From the NCBI GenBank assembly GCA_016223085.1, contig JACRPS010000003.1:1-64000 (forward strand): 64,000 bases of DNA. The letters are read 5' to 3'. Position numbers and translations under genes: made by a program. Below, piece by piece: positions 27,775 to 36,507 of this stretch. Position 1 is the stretch's first letter. Each line of letters opens with the position of its first letter. Below the pieces are notes generated by a model that saw nothing but the letters and a program-made list of their open reading frames with translations, did not search any database and was not told where the DNA came from. This DNA comes from Chloroflexota bacterium. Its GTDB lineage: Bacteria; Chloroflexota; Anaerolineae; Aggregatilineales; Phototrophicaceae.

Positions 27775-29257
27775 CCCCATCACCCGGCTGGAAGGTCACG
27801 GCAAAATCGAAATCTTCCTCGACGAAGCGGGCAACGTCGCTAACACCTATTTCCAGATTCCCGAACTGCGCGGGTTTGAACGCTTCTGCGTCGGTCGCCC
27901 GGTTGAAGAAATGCCGGTGCTGACCAACCGCATCTGCGGCGTCTGCCCGGAAGCGCACCATATGGCCGCAGCTAAAGCGGGCGATGCCGTTTATCACGTT
28001 GATCCTCCATCTGCCGCCAAAAAACTGCGCGAACTGCTGTACAGTGCCTTTTACGTCACCGACCATACCACCCACTTCTACGCGTTGGGTGGCCCGGACA
28101 TCATCATGGGCGCAGACGCACCGCCTGCCGAACGGAACATTCTGGGGGTGATACATAAGGTTGGGCTGGAAATCGGCAGCAAGGTTATCCAGGCGCGCAA
28201 GTACGGCCATGCCGTCGTGGAGATGATCGGCGGGCGGAAAGTGCATCCCTGCACGTCCATCCCCGGCGGGCTGACGACCGGCATCACCGAGGAGCAGCGC
28301 CGCGACATCGAAAGCATGGGGCGTTGGGCGGTGGAGTTTGCTCAGTTCAGCCTGAAGCTGTTTGACGATCTGGTGCTGAAAAATCAGGCGTACATAGACC
28401 TGATTCTGGGTGAAACCTACACCCACCGCACCTACTACATCGGCATGGTGGATGACAACAACCATGTGAACTTCTACGATGGTAACATCAGCGTGGTCGC
28501 GCCGGACGGCGAGCGCATCGGCAAATACGCGCCGCATGAATATACCGACTGGATTGCCGAACACGTCGAACCCTGGACCTACCTCAAGTTCCCCTATCTC
28601 AAGAAAGTGGGCTGGAAAGGTTTTGTTGATGGCAAAGCCTCCGGCGTCTACTGCGCCACGCCGCTGTCCCGGCTCAATGCCGCCGATGGCATGGCAACGC
28701 CCTGCGCCCAGGAAGAATACGAGCGTTTCTACGCGACGCTGGTTTACGAGGAAGGGGAGCGTTACATCAGCGCCGGGCCAACGAAGGTGGTTCATCACCG
28801 GCTGGCGACCCACTGGGCGCGCCTGATCGAACTGCTGTATGCTGCCGAACGCTGGGTGGAACTGGCAACCGACCCGGAAATCACCTCCGATAACGTCCAC
28901 ACCGTTCCAACCGGGGTACCAACCGAAGGCGTGGGCTGCGTGGAAGCGCCGCGCGGTACGCTGACCCATCACTACTGGACGGACGAACGCGGCGTCCTGA
29001 CGCGGGTCAACCTGATCGTCGGCACAACCAACAACTATGCGCCGATCAGCATGTCCATCAACAAGGCCGCGCAGCATCTGATTCACGACGGCACAATTAT
29101 TACCGAAGGGCTACTCAACCGGGTGGAGATGGCCTTCCGCACTTACGACCCGTGTTTTGGCTGCGCCACCCACTCGCTGCCGGGACAGATGCCGCTGGAG
29201 GTGACGATTCGGGACGCAGCGGGCGAGCCGGTCAAAGTCTTGCGCCAATGCTGTTAA
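27752..29257 (+). CDS. mvhA: F420-non-reducing [NiFe] hydrogenase large subunit
   Basis: MKQRITIDPITRLEGHGKIEIFLD; RICGVCPEAHH; DPCFGCATHS with ~27-aa C-terminal extension. Start moved from ORF-track 27617 to ATG 27752. Confidence 0.92.
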   Translation: MKQRITIDPITRLEGHGKIEIFLDEAGNVANTYFQIPELRGFERFCVGRPVEEMPVLTNRICGVCPEAHHMAAAKAGDAVYHVDPPSAAKKLRELLYSAFYVTDHTTHFYALGGPDIIMGADAPPAERNILGVIHKVGLEIGSKVIQARKYGHAVVEMIGGRKVHPCTSIPGGLTTGITEEQRRDIESMGRWAVEFAQFSLKLFDDLVLKNQAYIDLILGETYTHRTYYIGMVDDNNHVNFYDGNISVVAPDGERIGKYAPHEYTDWIAEHVEPWTYLKFPYLKKVGWKGFVDGKASGVYCATPLSRLNAADGMATPCAQEEYERFYATLVYEEGERYISAGPTKVVHHRLATHWARLIELLYAAERWVELATDPEITSDNVHTVPTGVPTEGVGCVEAPRGTLTHHYWTDERGVLTRVNLIVGTTNNYAPISMSINKAAQHLIHDGTIITEGLLNRVEMAFRTYDPCFGCATHSLPGQMPLEVTIRDAAGEPVKVLRQCC

Positions 29258-29281
29258 CACCGGATTGGCGTCGGTGACGAT

Positions 29282-29794
29282 ATGAACGAGTCGTTTTCGA
29301 CAACGGATCGCTGCGGTGTATTAGTGGTTGGGCTGGGCAATCCACTGCTCGGCGACGACGGTGTTGGCTGGCGCGTCGCCGAGCAGGTTCAACGCGATCT
29401 TGAAAGCGTCGTTGAGATTGACTGCCTGGCGGTTGGCGGGCTGCGGCTGATGGAGCGCCTGGTTGGCTACGAACACGCCATCCTTGTTGATGCGATGACC
29501 ACCAGGCGTCAGCCGCCTGGCACGGTCTGCTCATTCTCGATTGACGACCTCCCCGCGCCAGTCGCCGGGCATCTCAGTTCTGTTCATGACACAAGCCTGC
29601 AAACGGCGCTGCGGTTAGGCCGTGCCCTCGGCTTGCCCCTGCCCGATGATATCTGGGTCGTTGGCGTGGAGGCCGAACGAACCCGCGATTTCGCGGAAGA
29701 ACTGACCCCGCCCGTTGCGGCAGCAGTGCCATACGCCACTCGGATGGTCATCGAACGGCTTCGCCAACTTATCCAGGAGGAACAACAGTTATGA
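29282..29794 (+). CDS. Hydrogenase maturation protease
   Basis: VVGLGNPLLGDDGVGWRVAEQV; ILVDAM; next to the hydrogenase large subunit. Confidence 0.9.
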   Translation: MNESFSTTDRCGVLVVGLGNPLLGDDGVGWRVAEQVQRDLESVVEIDCLAVGGLRLMERLVGYEHAILVDAMTTRRQPPGTVCSFSIDDLPAPVAGHLSSVHDTSLQTALRLGRALGLPLPDDIWVVGVEAERTRDFAEELTPPVAAAVPYATRMVIERLRQLIQEEQQL

Positions 29795-30258
29795 TTTCTC
29801 CGGAACTCCTGCGCCGTTATCCCTTCTTCGGCCGCTTGAGTAACACTCACCTGAAGGCTATCGCCATGCTGACTGAAGAAACCAGCTATGAAGCTGGCGA
29901 CACGATCTTTGAGATCGGCCAGCCTGCCAATCGCTTCCATTTTCTCATGCGAGGAGGTGTTGATCTACATTATATTGTCACAGATATGGACAACTTCAGC
30001 CTCCGCAAGGATTTTTTTGTAGGGCAGATCAACCTCGGCGAGCCTTTTGGTATCTCGGCGCTCATCGAACCCTACTGTTACACCGCGACGGCACTTGCCA
30101 ACAGCCTGTGCCACGTCCTGGAAATCGAAGCCGCTGGCCTGCGCACGCTGTGCGACGCCGATGCCGAACTGGCGGCTGTTCTCATGCGCCATCTGGCCCA
30201 GGTTGCCATGTCGCGCCTGCATGAAACTCGAATCCAGCTCATGGCTGCGCGAGCCTGA
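29791..30258 (+). CDS. Stand-alone cyclic-nucleotide-binding domain protein (no HTH visible)
   Basis: YPFFGRLSNTHLKAIAMLTEETSYEAGDTIFEIGQPANRFHFLMRGGVDLHY; ends at 155 aa without a Crp-type HTH. Confidence 0.82.
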   Translation: MISPELLRRYPFFGRLSNTHLKAIAMLTEETSYEAGDTIFEIGQPANRFHFLMRGGVDLHYIVTDMDNFSLRKDFFVGQINLGEPFGISALIEPYCYTATALANSLCHVLEIEAAGLRTLCDADAELAAVLMRHLAQVAMSRLHETRIQLMAARA

Positions 30259-30301
30259 CAACATCGTCGAAAAGCGCATAACATCTACAAGGAGCAAGAA
30301 C

Positions 30302-30772
30302 ATGGAAACGCTAGAGCCGATTCTGACCAAACATCCGTTTTTTGAGGGGCTTGAGAAACACTACCTCGAACTGCTGACCGGCTGCGCCACCAACGAGCGT
30401 TACGATGCCGATGAGTACCTTTTCCGCGAAGGCGATGAAGCGACCAAGTTTTTTATCATCCGGCACGGACGTATCGCCATCGAAATCGCAGCCCCCGGCG
30501 GCGCCAACGTCATTTACACCCACGATGCCGGCGATGTGGTTGGCTGGTCCTGGTTATTTGAACCTTATCACTGGCACTTCAGCGGGCGGGCGCTGGAACT
30601 GGTGCGGGTGATCGCCCTGGACGGCGTGTGCCTGCGTGGCAAGTGCGAGCAGGATCATTCGCTTGGTTACGAGTTTATGAAACGGTTCTCGCATAAAATG
30701 ATGCATTCGCTCGATTCGACCCGAATGCAACTGCTTGACCTGTACGGCGTTCGCCGGGAACCGGCCCGCTAG
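30302..30772 (+). CDS. Stand-alone cyclic-nucleotide-binding domain protein (no HTH visible)
   Basis: HPFFEGLEKHYLELLTGCATNERYDADEYLFREGDEATKFFIIRHGRIAIEIAAPGG; 156 aa. Confidence 0.85.
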   Translation: METLEPILTKHPFFEGLEKHYLELLTGCATNERYDADEYLFREGDEATKFFIIRHGRIAIEIAAPGGANVIYTHDAGDVVGWSWLFEPYHWHFSGRALELVRVIALDGVCLRGKCEQDHSLGYEFMKRFSHKMMHSLDSTRMQLLDLYGVRREPAR

Positions 30773-30853
30773 GCGTCAACCGCAGGGATAACCCGGCACG
30801 GTGGTTATCGCCAGGCCGGAATACCGCGCGAGAGGGACGAGGTATGCCTCGTC

Positions 30854-30902
30854 CCAGGTGACTTTCGCGCTCAGCCGGACGGCTTTCAGCGTCTGGCGCC
30901 GC
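30854..30902. repeat. Dispersed 49-bp repeat, copy 1
   Basis: CCAGGTGACTTTCGCGCTCAGCCGGACGGCTTTCAGCGTCTGGCGCCGC; 42/49 identical by eye to 56005-56053. Confidence 0.6.
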
Positions 30903-31038
30903 CAGGTGAAGCCTTGGCTTGGTGCATCTGAAACATGATGCCGCTATGTCCTCACCCTTCCCCACGCTCCATTTACCGCACAATGGCACGGCATCCACAA
31001 CTGCTGTTATAGTTAATGCCGCTACAGGAGAGAATAAC

Positions 31039-32373
31039 ATGCGTGCCGTTGATATAATCGCCAGGAAACGGGATGGCCTTGCTCTGACCGACGACGAAAT
31101 CCGCTGGTTCATCAGCAGCTATACGCGCGGTGATGTACCCGATTATCAGGCCGCCGCGTTTTTGATGGCCGTGTTTCTGCGTGGTATGTCACGTCAGGAA
31201 ACTGTCAGCCTGACGCTGGCGATGGCCCATTCCGGTGACGTGCTCGACCTGTCCGACATCACCGATTATGCCGTAGACAAACATTCCTCCGGCGGCGTCG
31301 GCGACAAAACCACGCTGGTGGTGCTGCCGCTGGTGGCCTCCTGCGGCGTTCCGGTCGCCAAAATGAGTGGGCGCGGCCTGGGCTTCTCCGGCGGGACGCT
31401 GGACAAGCTGGAGTCCATCGCCGGTTACAACGTTAATCTGTCGAACGAAGATTTTCGTCGCCTGGCGCGGGAAAATGGCATTGTGCTCTCCGGGCAGTCG
31501 CACGATCTGGCGCCCGCCGATGGCAAACTGTATGCCCTGCGTGACGTAACCGCGACCGTGCCCAGCCTGCCATTGATCGCCAGCAGTATCATGAGCAAAA
31601 AGATCGCTGCCGGCGCAAACGGCATCGTGCTGGATGTGAAAGTAGGCCGGGGCGCGTTTATGACCGATTTGGACGAAGCGCGCGCACTGGCACAGATCAT
31701 GGTGGACATCGGCCAGGATGCCGGGCGGGACATGATCGCGGTGCTGTCGGACATGAACCAGCCGTTGGGCCGCGCTGTTGGCAACGCGCTGGAAGTGGCG
31801 GAGGCGATTGACACGCTGAACGGCGGCGGGCCACCGGATTTCCGCGAACACTGTCTGGAACTGGCAGGTTATATGCTCCGGCTGTATGGGCGCGGCCAGC
31901 GTTGGATTGATGAAGGTGACATCCGGCAAACGCTGCTCAAACACCTCGACAGCGGCACAGGGCTGGCGAAGTTCCGCCAACTGGTGACCGCGCAGGGTGG
32001 CGATGTTCGGTTGATTGACGACCCATCGCTGCTGCCGACCGCCTCCATCGTCGAAACCTATCCGGCGGCGCAGGCTGGCTACATCGCCCAGGTGGCGGCG
32101 GAAGAAATCGGCATGGCCTCGTTTGACCTGGGCGCGGGCCGGGAGAAAAAAGGCGACCCGGTTGACCTGGCCGTTGGCTTGATCGTCCATGTCAAAGTGG
32201 GCGACCGCGTGGAACCGGGCACGCCGCTGGTGACAATTCACGCCAATGACGAGCAGCGTCTGGCCGCCTGCCGCGCCCGGCTGGACCGTGCTTTTGCCTT
32301 CAGCCCCACGCCGGTTGAACCGCTGCCACTGTTCCACGGCACGATCTTCGGCGGGCGACCAACGCCAGAGTAA
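31039..32373 (+). CDS. Pyrimidine-nucleoside (thymidine) phosphorylase
   Basis: MRAVDIIARKRDGLALTDDEIRWFISSYTRGDVPDYQAAAFLMAVFLRGM...DKHSSGGVGDKTTLVVLPLVASCGVPVAKMSGRGLGFSGGTLDKLESI. Start set to the ATG after AGGAGAG. Confidence 0.93.
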   Translation: MRAVDIIARKRDGLALTDDEIRWFISSYTRGDVPDYQAAAFLMAVFLRGMSRQETVSLTLAMAHSGDVLDLSDITDYAVDKHSSGGVGDKTTLVVLPLVASCGVPVAKMSGRGLGFSGGTLDKLESIAGYNVNLSNEDFRRLARENGIVLSGQSHDLAPADGKLYALRDVTATVPSLPLIASSIMSKKIAAGANGIVLDVKVGRGAFMTDLDEARALAQIMVDIGQDAGRDMIAVLSDMNQPLGRAVGNALEVAEAIDTLNGGGPPDFREHCLELAGYMLRLYGRGQRWIDEGDIRQTLLKHLDSGTGLAKFRQLVTAQGGDVRLIDDPSLLPTASIVETYPAAQAGYIAQVAAEEIGMASFDLGAGREKKGDPVDLAVGLIVHVKVGDRVEPGTPLVTIHANDEQRLAACRARLDRAFAFSPTPVEPLPLFHGTIFGGRPTPE

Positions 32374-32378
32374 GGATG

Positions 32379-32406
32379 GTAGGGACACGGTATACCGTGT
32401 CCCTAC
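32379..32406. repeat. Perfect 28-bp palindrome
   Basis: GTAGGGACACGGTATACCGTGTCCCTAC. Confidence 0.85.
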
Positions 32407-33266
32407 GGCGCGACCCCGTTTTGTGAATCTGCCAGCACCAGACACATCTCCCCACCGCGCTGGACGCAGGCCGCGTCGTATTCATATGCGTATACCGGCG
32501 CGTCTGTCCAGTACCCCTGCTCAAACCGCAGCCGGCCATTAAGGCCGCTGTACGTGCCGGACGAGAGAGCCGCCATAACGTCTGGCTCAGGCGAATGCAG
32601 CGCCGCTAGGAGCCAGCCAAAAACATCGTAGGTCAGCGTTGCCAGCAGCCCCGGCGGGGGTACAAACATCCCCATCTGCTGATACCGTTCGGCAAACGCT
32701 GCGTCCGGTAGACGGGCGCTGGAGAGGACTGTAACACCGGCCAACGTTGGCCGCAGCCGCGCGAACTGCGCCAGCGCAAACACGTCGCCACCGGAGAGAG
32801 GTGTATCCAGCCGCGCCGCTTCAGTCACTTCAATGCGCGAGTCAACCGTTAACAGATCATCCAAACGGGGGCTTGCCAGCACAAACACGTTCTCCGTTAT
32901 GGGCTTTGCCCCCCACCACCCCACCACCACGACCGGCAAATTACCACAGGCTCGCAGTGTTTCCACCTCGGTGGCGGCATAGCCCAGCACGACCGCCGCC
33001 TTCACCAGCGGGTCCTGTGCCAGCGCGCGGGCGCGGTCAATGGCGCTGTCCACCGTGCCGCCGTCGTCTACGGCCAGCAATTCTACCGGGGTTTCCGGCC
33101 ACTCCTGAAACGCCAGTTTGGCGGCATACAGCGCGTTATACCCCACTTCCCGATACCGCCCCTCAAACGGCGCCAGCAGCGCAATCCGGCTGATCTCCCC
33201 TGCCTTCGCGCCGACGCAACCCGCTAGAAACAATACCAGGAAAAACGCAGCGCCCCACACCGGCAA
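32403..33266 (-). CDS. Lipoprotein with periplasmic ligand-binding (Leu/Ile/Val-binding-like) fold
   Basis: Lipobox LFLAGC; ISRIALLAPFEGRYREVGYNALYAAKLAFQE. Confidence 0.65.
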   Translation of the reverse strand: MPVWGAAFFLVLFLAGCVGAKAGEISRIALLAPFEGRYREVGYNALYAAKLAFQEWPETPVELLAVDDGGTVDSAIDRARALAQDPLVKAAVVLGYAATEVETLRACGNLPVVVVGWWGAKPITENVFVLASPRLDDLLTVDSRIEVTEAARLDTPLSGGDVFALAQFARLRPTLAGVTVLSSARLPDAAFAERYQQMGMFVPPPGLLATLTYDVFGWLLAALHSPEPDVMAALSSGTYSGLNGRLRFEQGYWTDAPVYAYEYDAACVQRGGEMCLVLADSQNGVAP

Positions 33267-33299
33267 TTTTGTACTCGGAACTCGGAACTCGGAACTGTC

Positions 33300-34436
33300 T
33301 TAACACCCATTCTCGACGTGTTCCTCGAACGTCCGCGCAAAGTCGTGATACCCATCACTGCGGCAGTCGGCGCGGAAGTAATAAAAATCGCTGGTTGCCG
33401 GGTACACTGCCGCCTGAATCGCGCTGATGCCGGGGCTGGCAATTGGCCCCGGCGGCAGGCCGTCGTTCAGATAGGTGTTGTACGGCGAAACAACGCTGCT
33501 GTAGTGGTCGGCGGTGATGCGCGGCCACCAGTTCCCGGCGCGGCCAATCGGGTACTGCACCGTCGGGTCGGCCTCCAGCCGCATCCCGTCGCGCAGGCGG
33601 TTGCGGTAGACGCTGGCGATCAGCGGCTGCTCGTCAGCGTGGATAGCCTCGCGCTCGATGATCGAAGCCAGCGTCACCACCTCATACAGCGTCAGACCCT
33701 GTGCCTTTGCGTCTATCGGAATCTGCGGCCCGACGCGCTCCAGAAAGGTGTCGGTCAGGAAATCGCGCAGCCATGCCGGTGTAACCTCTGCCGGAAGCTG
33801 GTAGGTGTCGGGATACATAAAACCTTCAAGGGACGCGCCCGGCGGCAAATCCACCTGCTGCGCGAAGGTAGCAGCCACCGGCGCGCCCGGCCCGACGACG
33901 GCCAGGAAATCGTTGCTGGTGAACGGGAAATACGGGTTATCGTCAATCGCGGCGGCCACTTCTTCCAAGCGCCAGCCTTCCAGAATGCGAAAGGCAAACT
34001 GGCTGTTGCGCGAGTCCGTCAGGGCGTTGGCAATTTCCGGGATAGTCTGCGCCCGGTTGAGGAAATACGTCCCCGCCTCAAGCTGGCGGTCAATGTCATA
34101 CAGCCGCACGTAATCCACAAACAGCCGCGCGTCGGTAATCAGGTTTTGCGCGACCAGATTTTGAGCGATGATGGGCGGGGTATCGCCGGGGTTCACCGTG
34201 AAGCGCAGCGGCGTCGTGTCGGTGCTGACCGCGCGGTTCAGGTCGGCCTGCCGCGACGACAGCGACAAGCGTATCAGCGTCTTTTGCACAAAGTCCACCG
34301 GCTGGCCGCCGGAAATCAGGAACAGCGCGCCCGCGCCGAGGATGCCCAGCAAACCGAGTGTAATGACAGCCAGCAGCAAATATCGAATCGGACGGGCCAA
34401 GAAATGCTCCTTGTTTGTGTGGACTACACGCGTCAT
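33300..34436 (-). CDS. mltG: Endolytic murein transglycosylase MltG
   Basis: DTYQLP; LYEVVTLASIIEREAIHADEQPLIASVYRNRLRDGMRLEADPTVQYPIG; YNTYLNDGLPPGPIASPGISAIQAAVYP. Confidence 0.93.
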   Translation of the reverse strand: MTRVVHTNKEHFLARPIRYLLLAVITLGLLGILGAGALFLISGGQPVDFVQKTLIRLSLSSRQADLNRAVSTDTTPLRFTVNPGDTPPIIAQNLVAQNLITDARLFVDYVRLYDIDRQLEAGTYFLNRAQTIPEIANALTDSRNSQFAFRILEGWRLEEVAAAIDDNPYFPFTSNDFLAVVGPGAPVAATFAQQVDLPPGASLEGFMYPDTYQLPAEVTPAWLRDFLTDTFLERVGPQIPIDAKAQGLTLYEVVTLASIIEREAIHADEQPLIASVYRNRLRDGMRLEADPTVQYPIGRAGNWWPRITADHYSSVVSPYNTYLNDGLPPGPIASPGISAIQAAVYPATSDFYYFRADCRSDGYHDFARTFEEHVENGC

Positions 34437-34452
34437 ATCCCAACAATACAGG

Positions 34453-34482
34453 GTAGGTGCGGGTTTCGAAACCCGCCCTTAC
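34453..34482. repeat. Near-palindromic dispersed repeat
   Basis: GTAGGTGCGGGTTTCGAAACCCGCCCTTAC. Confidence 0.55.
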
Positions 34483-34516
34483 GAGTATACCTGTCAAAAA
34501 GACGGTGCACAGGGGT

Positions 34517-34957
34517 TTATTCGGGCGTGGGGGGCGGCGCGGCCAGACCATCGCGCACCGCGTCGAGGTAACTTTGCAGCATCACCCGCGCCGCCAGATC
34601 GTCAATCGGGTCGCGCATTTTGCGGCGCTGGCGAATCGAGATTTCACGCGCGTCCTGGCTGGTGAGCTGCTCGTCCCACAGCACAATCGGCAGTGGCGTC
34701 GTCGCCTGCAAGCGTTCCACCCAGCGGCGCACCGTGTCTGCCTGCGTGTATTCGCCGGCTTTGGCCTGGTCGTTAAACGGCAGCCCAACGACAATCGCCG
34801 TGACTCGCTGCTCCCGCGCGATGCGATTGATACGCTCGAAATCTTCGGCGTTGGTCGTGCGCTTGATAATCGCCACTTCCCGCGCCACCAGCCCGGAAGC
34901 ATCGCTTACCGCCAGCCCGATGCGCTTCAACCCGTGATCTATACCGAGCAGCCTCAT
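34517..34957 (-). CDS. ruvX: Holliday junction resolvase RuvX/YqgF
   Basis: MRLLGIDHGLKRIGLAVSDASGLVA; VGLPFN; LWDEQLTSQDA. Confidence 0.92.
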   Translation of the reverse strand: MRLLGIDHGLKRIGLAVSDASGLVAREVAIIKRTTNAEDFERINRIAREQRVTAIVVGLPFNDQAKAGEYTQADTVRRWVERLQATTPLPIVLWDEQLTSQDAREISIRQRRKMRDPIDDLAARVMLQSYLDAVRDGLAAPPPTPE

Positions 34958-36507
34958 GCCTGCGCTTCAATCAGTTGGATGGTGATACGCATCGGCAGCA
35001 GCGGCATCTGCCCGAACCAGTCCGGCGCGACCGTAATGCGCGGCAGCGTACCGTCCGCCTGCTGGATTTCGTTCACCAGATACGCCGTCGCATCATTCAG
35101 TGATTTGCCCGCCAGCCGTTCCCCCAGCGCCGCCGCGTTGATCTGCTGCGTGACCAGACCACTGCCCGTCAGGCTGAAGGTGATGCGTCCCGTGGCAGCG
35201 TCCACGTTGGACACCCCGCCGCGCTCGTAGGTGACCGTCTGCGGCTTGATAAACTGGCCGTCGCCGATCTGGTTCGACATCTGCGCGTAGACAATCTGCC
35301 GTGCGAACTGCTCGTCAACCGCGATGGCTTCCACCACTGCCCGCATCGTCAGCGACAGCGTATCGGCCACGTCGCCCGGCTGCGCGCTGAAGGTTGTCCA
35401 GTCGCTGCGTTCTTCGGCAATCCGCACCGTTTCGAGGATGATAAACTGCGTGTCGCTTAAACGCGGCTCCATTTCCAGATACGCCCGCGCCTGAAGCTGC
35501 TGCCGCAGCGTCGCCAGCAGGCGTTCCTGGTCATCTTCGCTGACCACGCGTTGCGCCCGTGCCGTACCGCCCGACGTGGGTGCAACGTTGCGCACGCTCA
35601 CGCGGTCCGCCAGTGGGCCGATCACCGTGTTAATCAGACCGCTTTCAACGTTGCCCGCTTCGCCCTGCGAGGTTGGCAGGGCTTCAATCGGCACTTCAAT
35701 CTGCAACCCCAGCCCGGCGGCCAGTTCCGCGCTGGCCGTCGTGCGGAACTGTATCGGCGTGCCCGCGCTGGTGATGACAATCGTGCCGGCAGGAATCGTG
35801 ACCGCCTGGTTGGTCTGGTTGATGAACACCACCGAGCCGGTCGCCAGCGTTTCGCCCAGGTCCTGCGTGCCGGTCGTTTCAATCGTGCCGCTGTCTTCGA
35901 TCTGGGCACTCAGCTTGATCGCCGGAATCAGCCGGTTTTCCACGTCTACCGTTTGCAGGTTTGGGTCGGCGGTGATATCGGCTTCCACTTCAAGACGGCT
36001 TTGTGCCGGCGTCAGCGTGACGACGGCGCTGGGCAGCACGAGAAAAGCCGCGCCACCCAGGACGGCCAGCACGATCAGCAGCGCCAGCAGCCGCCCGACG
36101 AAACGCCAGCGCCGCGAGCGCGGTTCACCCCGCACCCGGCTGGCGACTTCCATCAGTTCGTCCGGTTCGGGTTCGCTGTCTGGCCGCTGGAAGCGGGTGG
36201 TGAACACCTTCGCCCGCCCGCGTTTCCAGCGCCCGCGTTCGCTGGCGCCGATGGTTTCAAAAGTGCTGATGTTCAGTTCTTCGGCGTGTTTCATCACTTC
36301 CGGGTCATGCGTCACCAGCGCCAGCCGGATGGCGCGGCGCATCGCTTCTCGCTGAATCAGCACCAGGTCGAGCTTGCGGGTGAGGACCGTGCCTTCCTCC
36401 GGCCAGATCAGCAGGACACGCTTGCCCCGCAGGAACGATAGCCGGTCACGGACGGACGCCGCGTCTTCACCCGCTTCAAGCTGAATGTAATCCGGTCGGT
36501 CTGCCAT
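34954..36507 (-). CDS. Membrane-anchored baseplate J-like domain protein
   Basis: Cytoplasmic N-terminus (VLLIWPEEGTVLTRKLDLVLIQREAMRRAIRLALVTHD), one TM segment, extracellular region VVFINQTNQAVTIPAGTIVITSAGTPIQFRTTASAELAAG. Confidence 0.65.
   Translation of the reverse strand: MADRPDYIQLEAGEDAASVRDRLSFLRGKRVLLIWPEEGTVLTRKLDLVLIQREAMRRAIRLALVTHDPEVMKHAEELNISTFETIGASERGRWKRGRAKVFTTRFQRPDSEPEPDELMEVASRVRGEPRSRRWRFVGRLLALLIVLAVLGGAAFLVLPSAVVTLTPAQSRLEVEADITADPNLQTVDVENRLIPAIKLSAQIEDSGTIETTGTQDLGETLATGSVVFINQTNQAVTIPAGTIVITSAGTPIQFRTTASAELAAGLGLQIEVPIEALPTSQGEAGNVESGLINTVIGPLADRVSVRNVAPTSGGTARAQRVVSEDDQERLLATLRQQLQARAYLEMEPRLSDTQFIILETVRIAEERSDWTTFSAQPGDVADTLSLTMRAVVEAIAVDEQFARQIVYAQMSNQIGDGQFIKPQTVTYERGGVSNVDAATGRITFSLTGSGLVTQQINAAALGERLAGKSLNDATAYLVNEIQQADGTLPRITVAPDWFGQMPLLPMRITIQLIEAQA

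Noticed and set aside
27689-29086. 465-aa minus-strand ORF opposite mvhA
   Set aside because: Shadow ORF; the hydrogenase large subunit reads clearly on the + strand.
29791-30772. The two cNMP-binding proteins as direct regulators of the GTGA-N6-TCAC sites
   Set aside because: Neither protein has a visible HTH DNA-binding domain after the sensor domain.
33318-34571. 417-aa plus-strand ORF opposite mltG
   Set aside because: Shadow ORF; MltG motifs are clear on the - strand.
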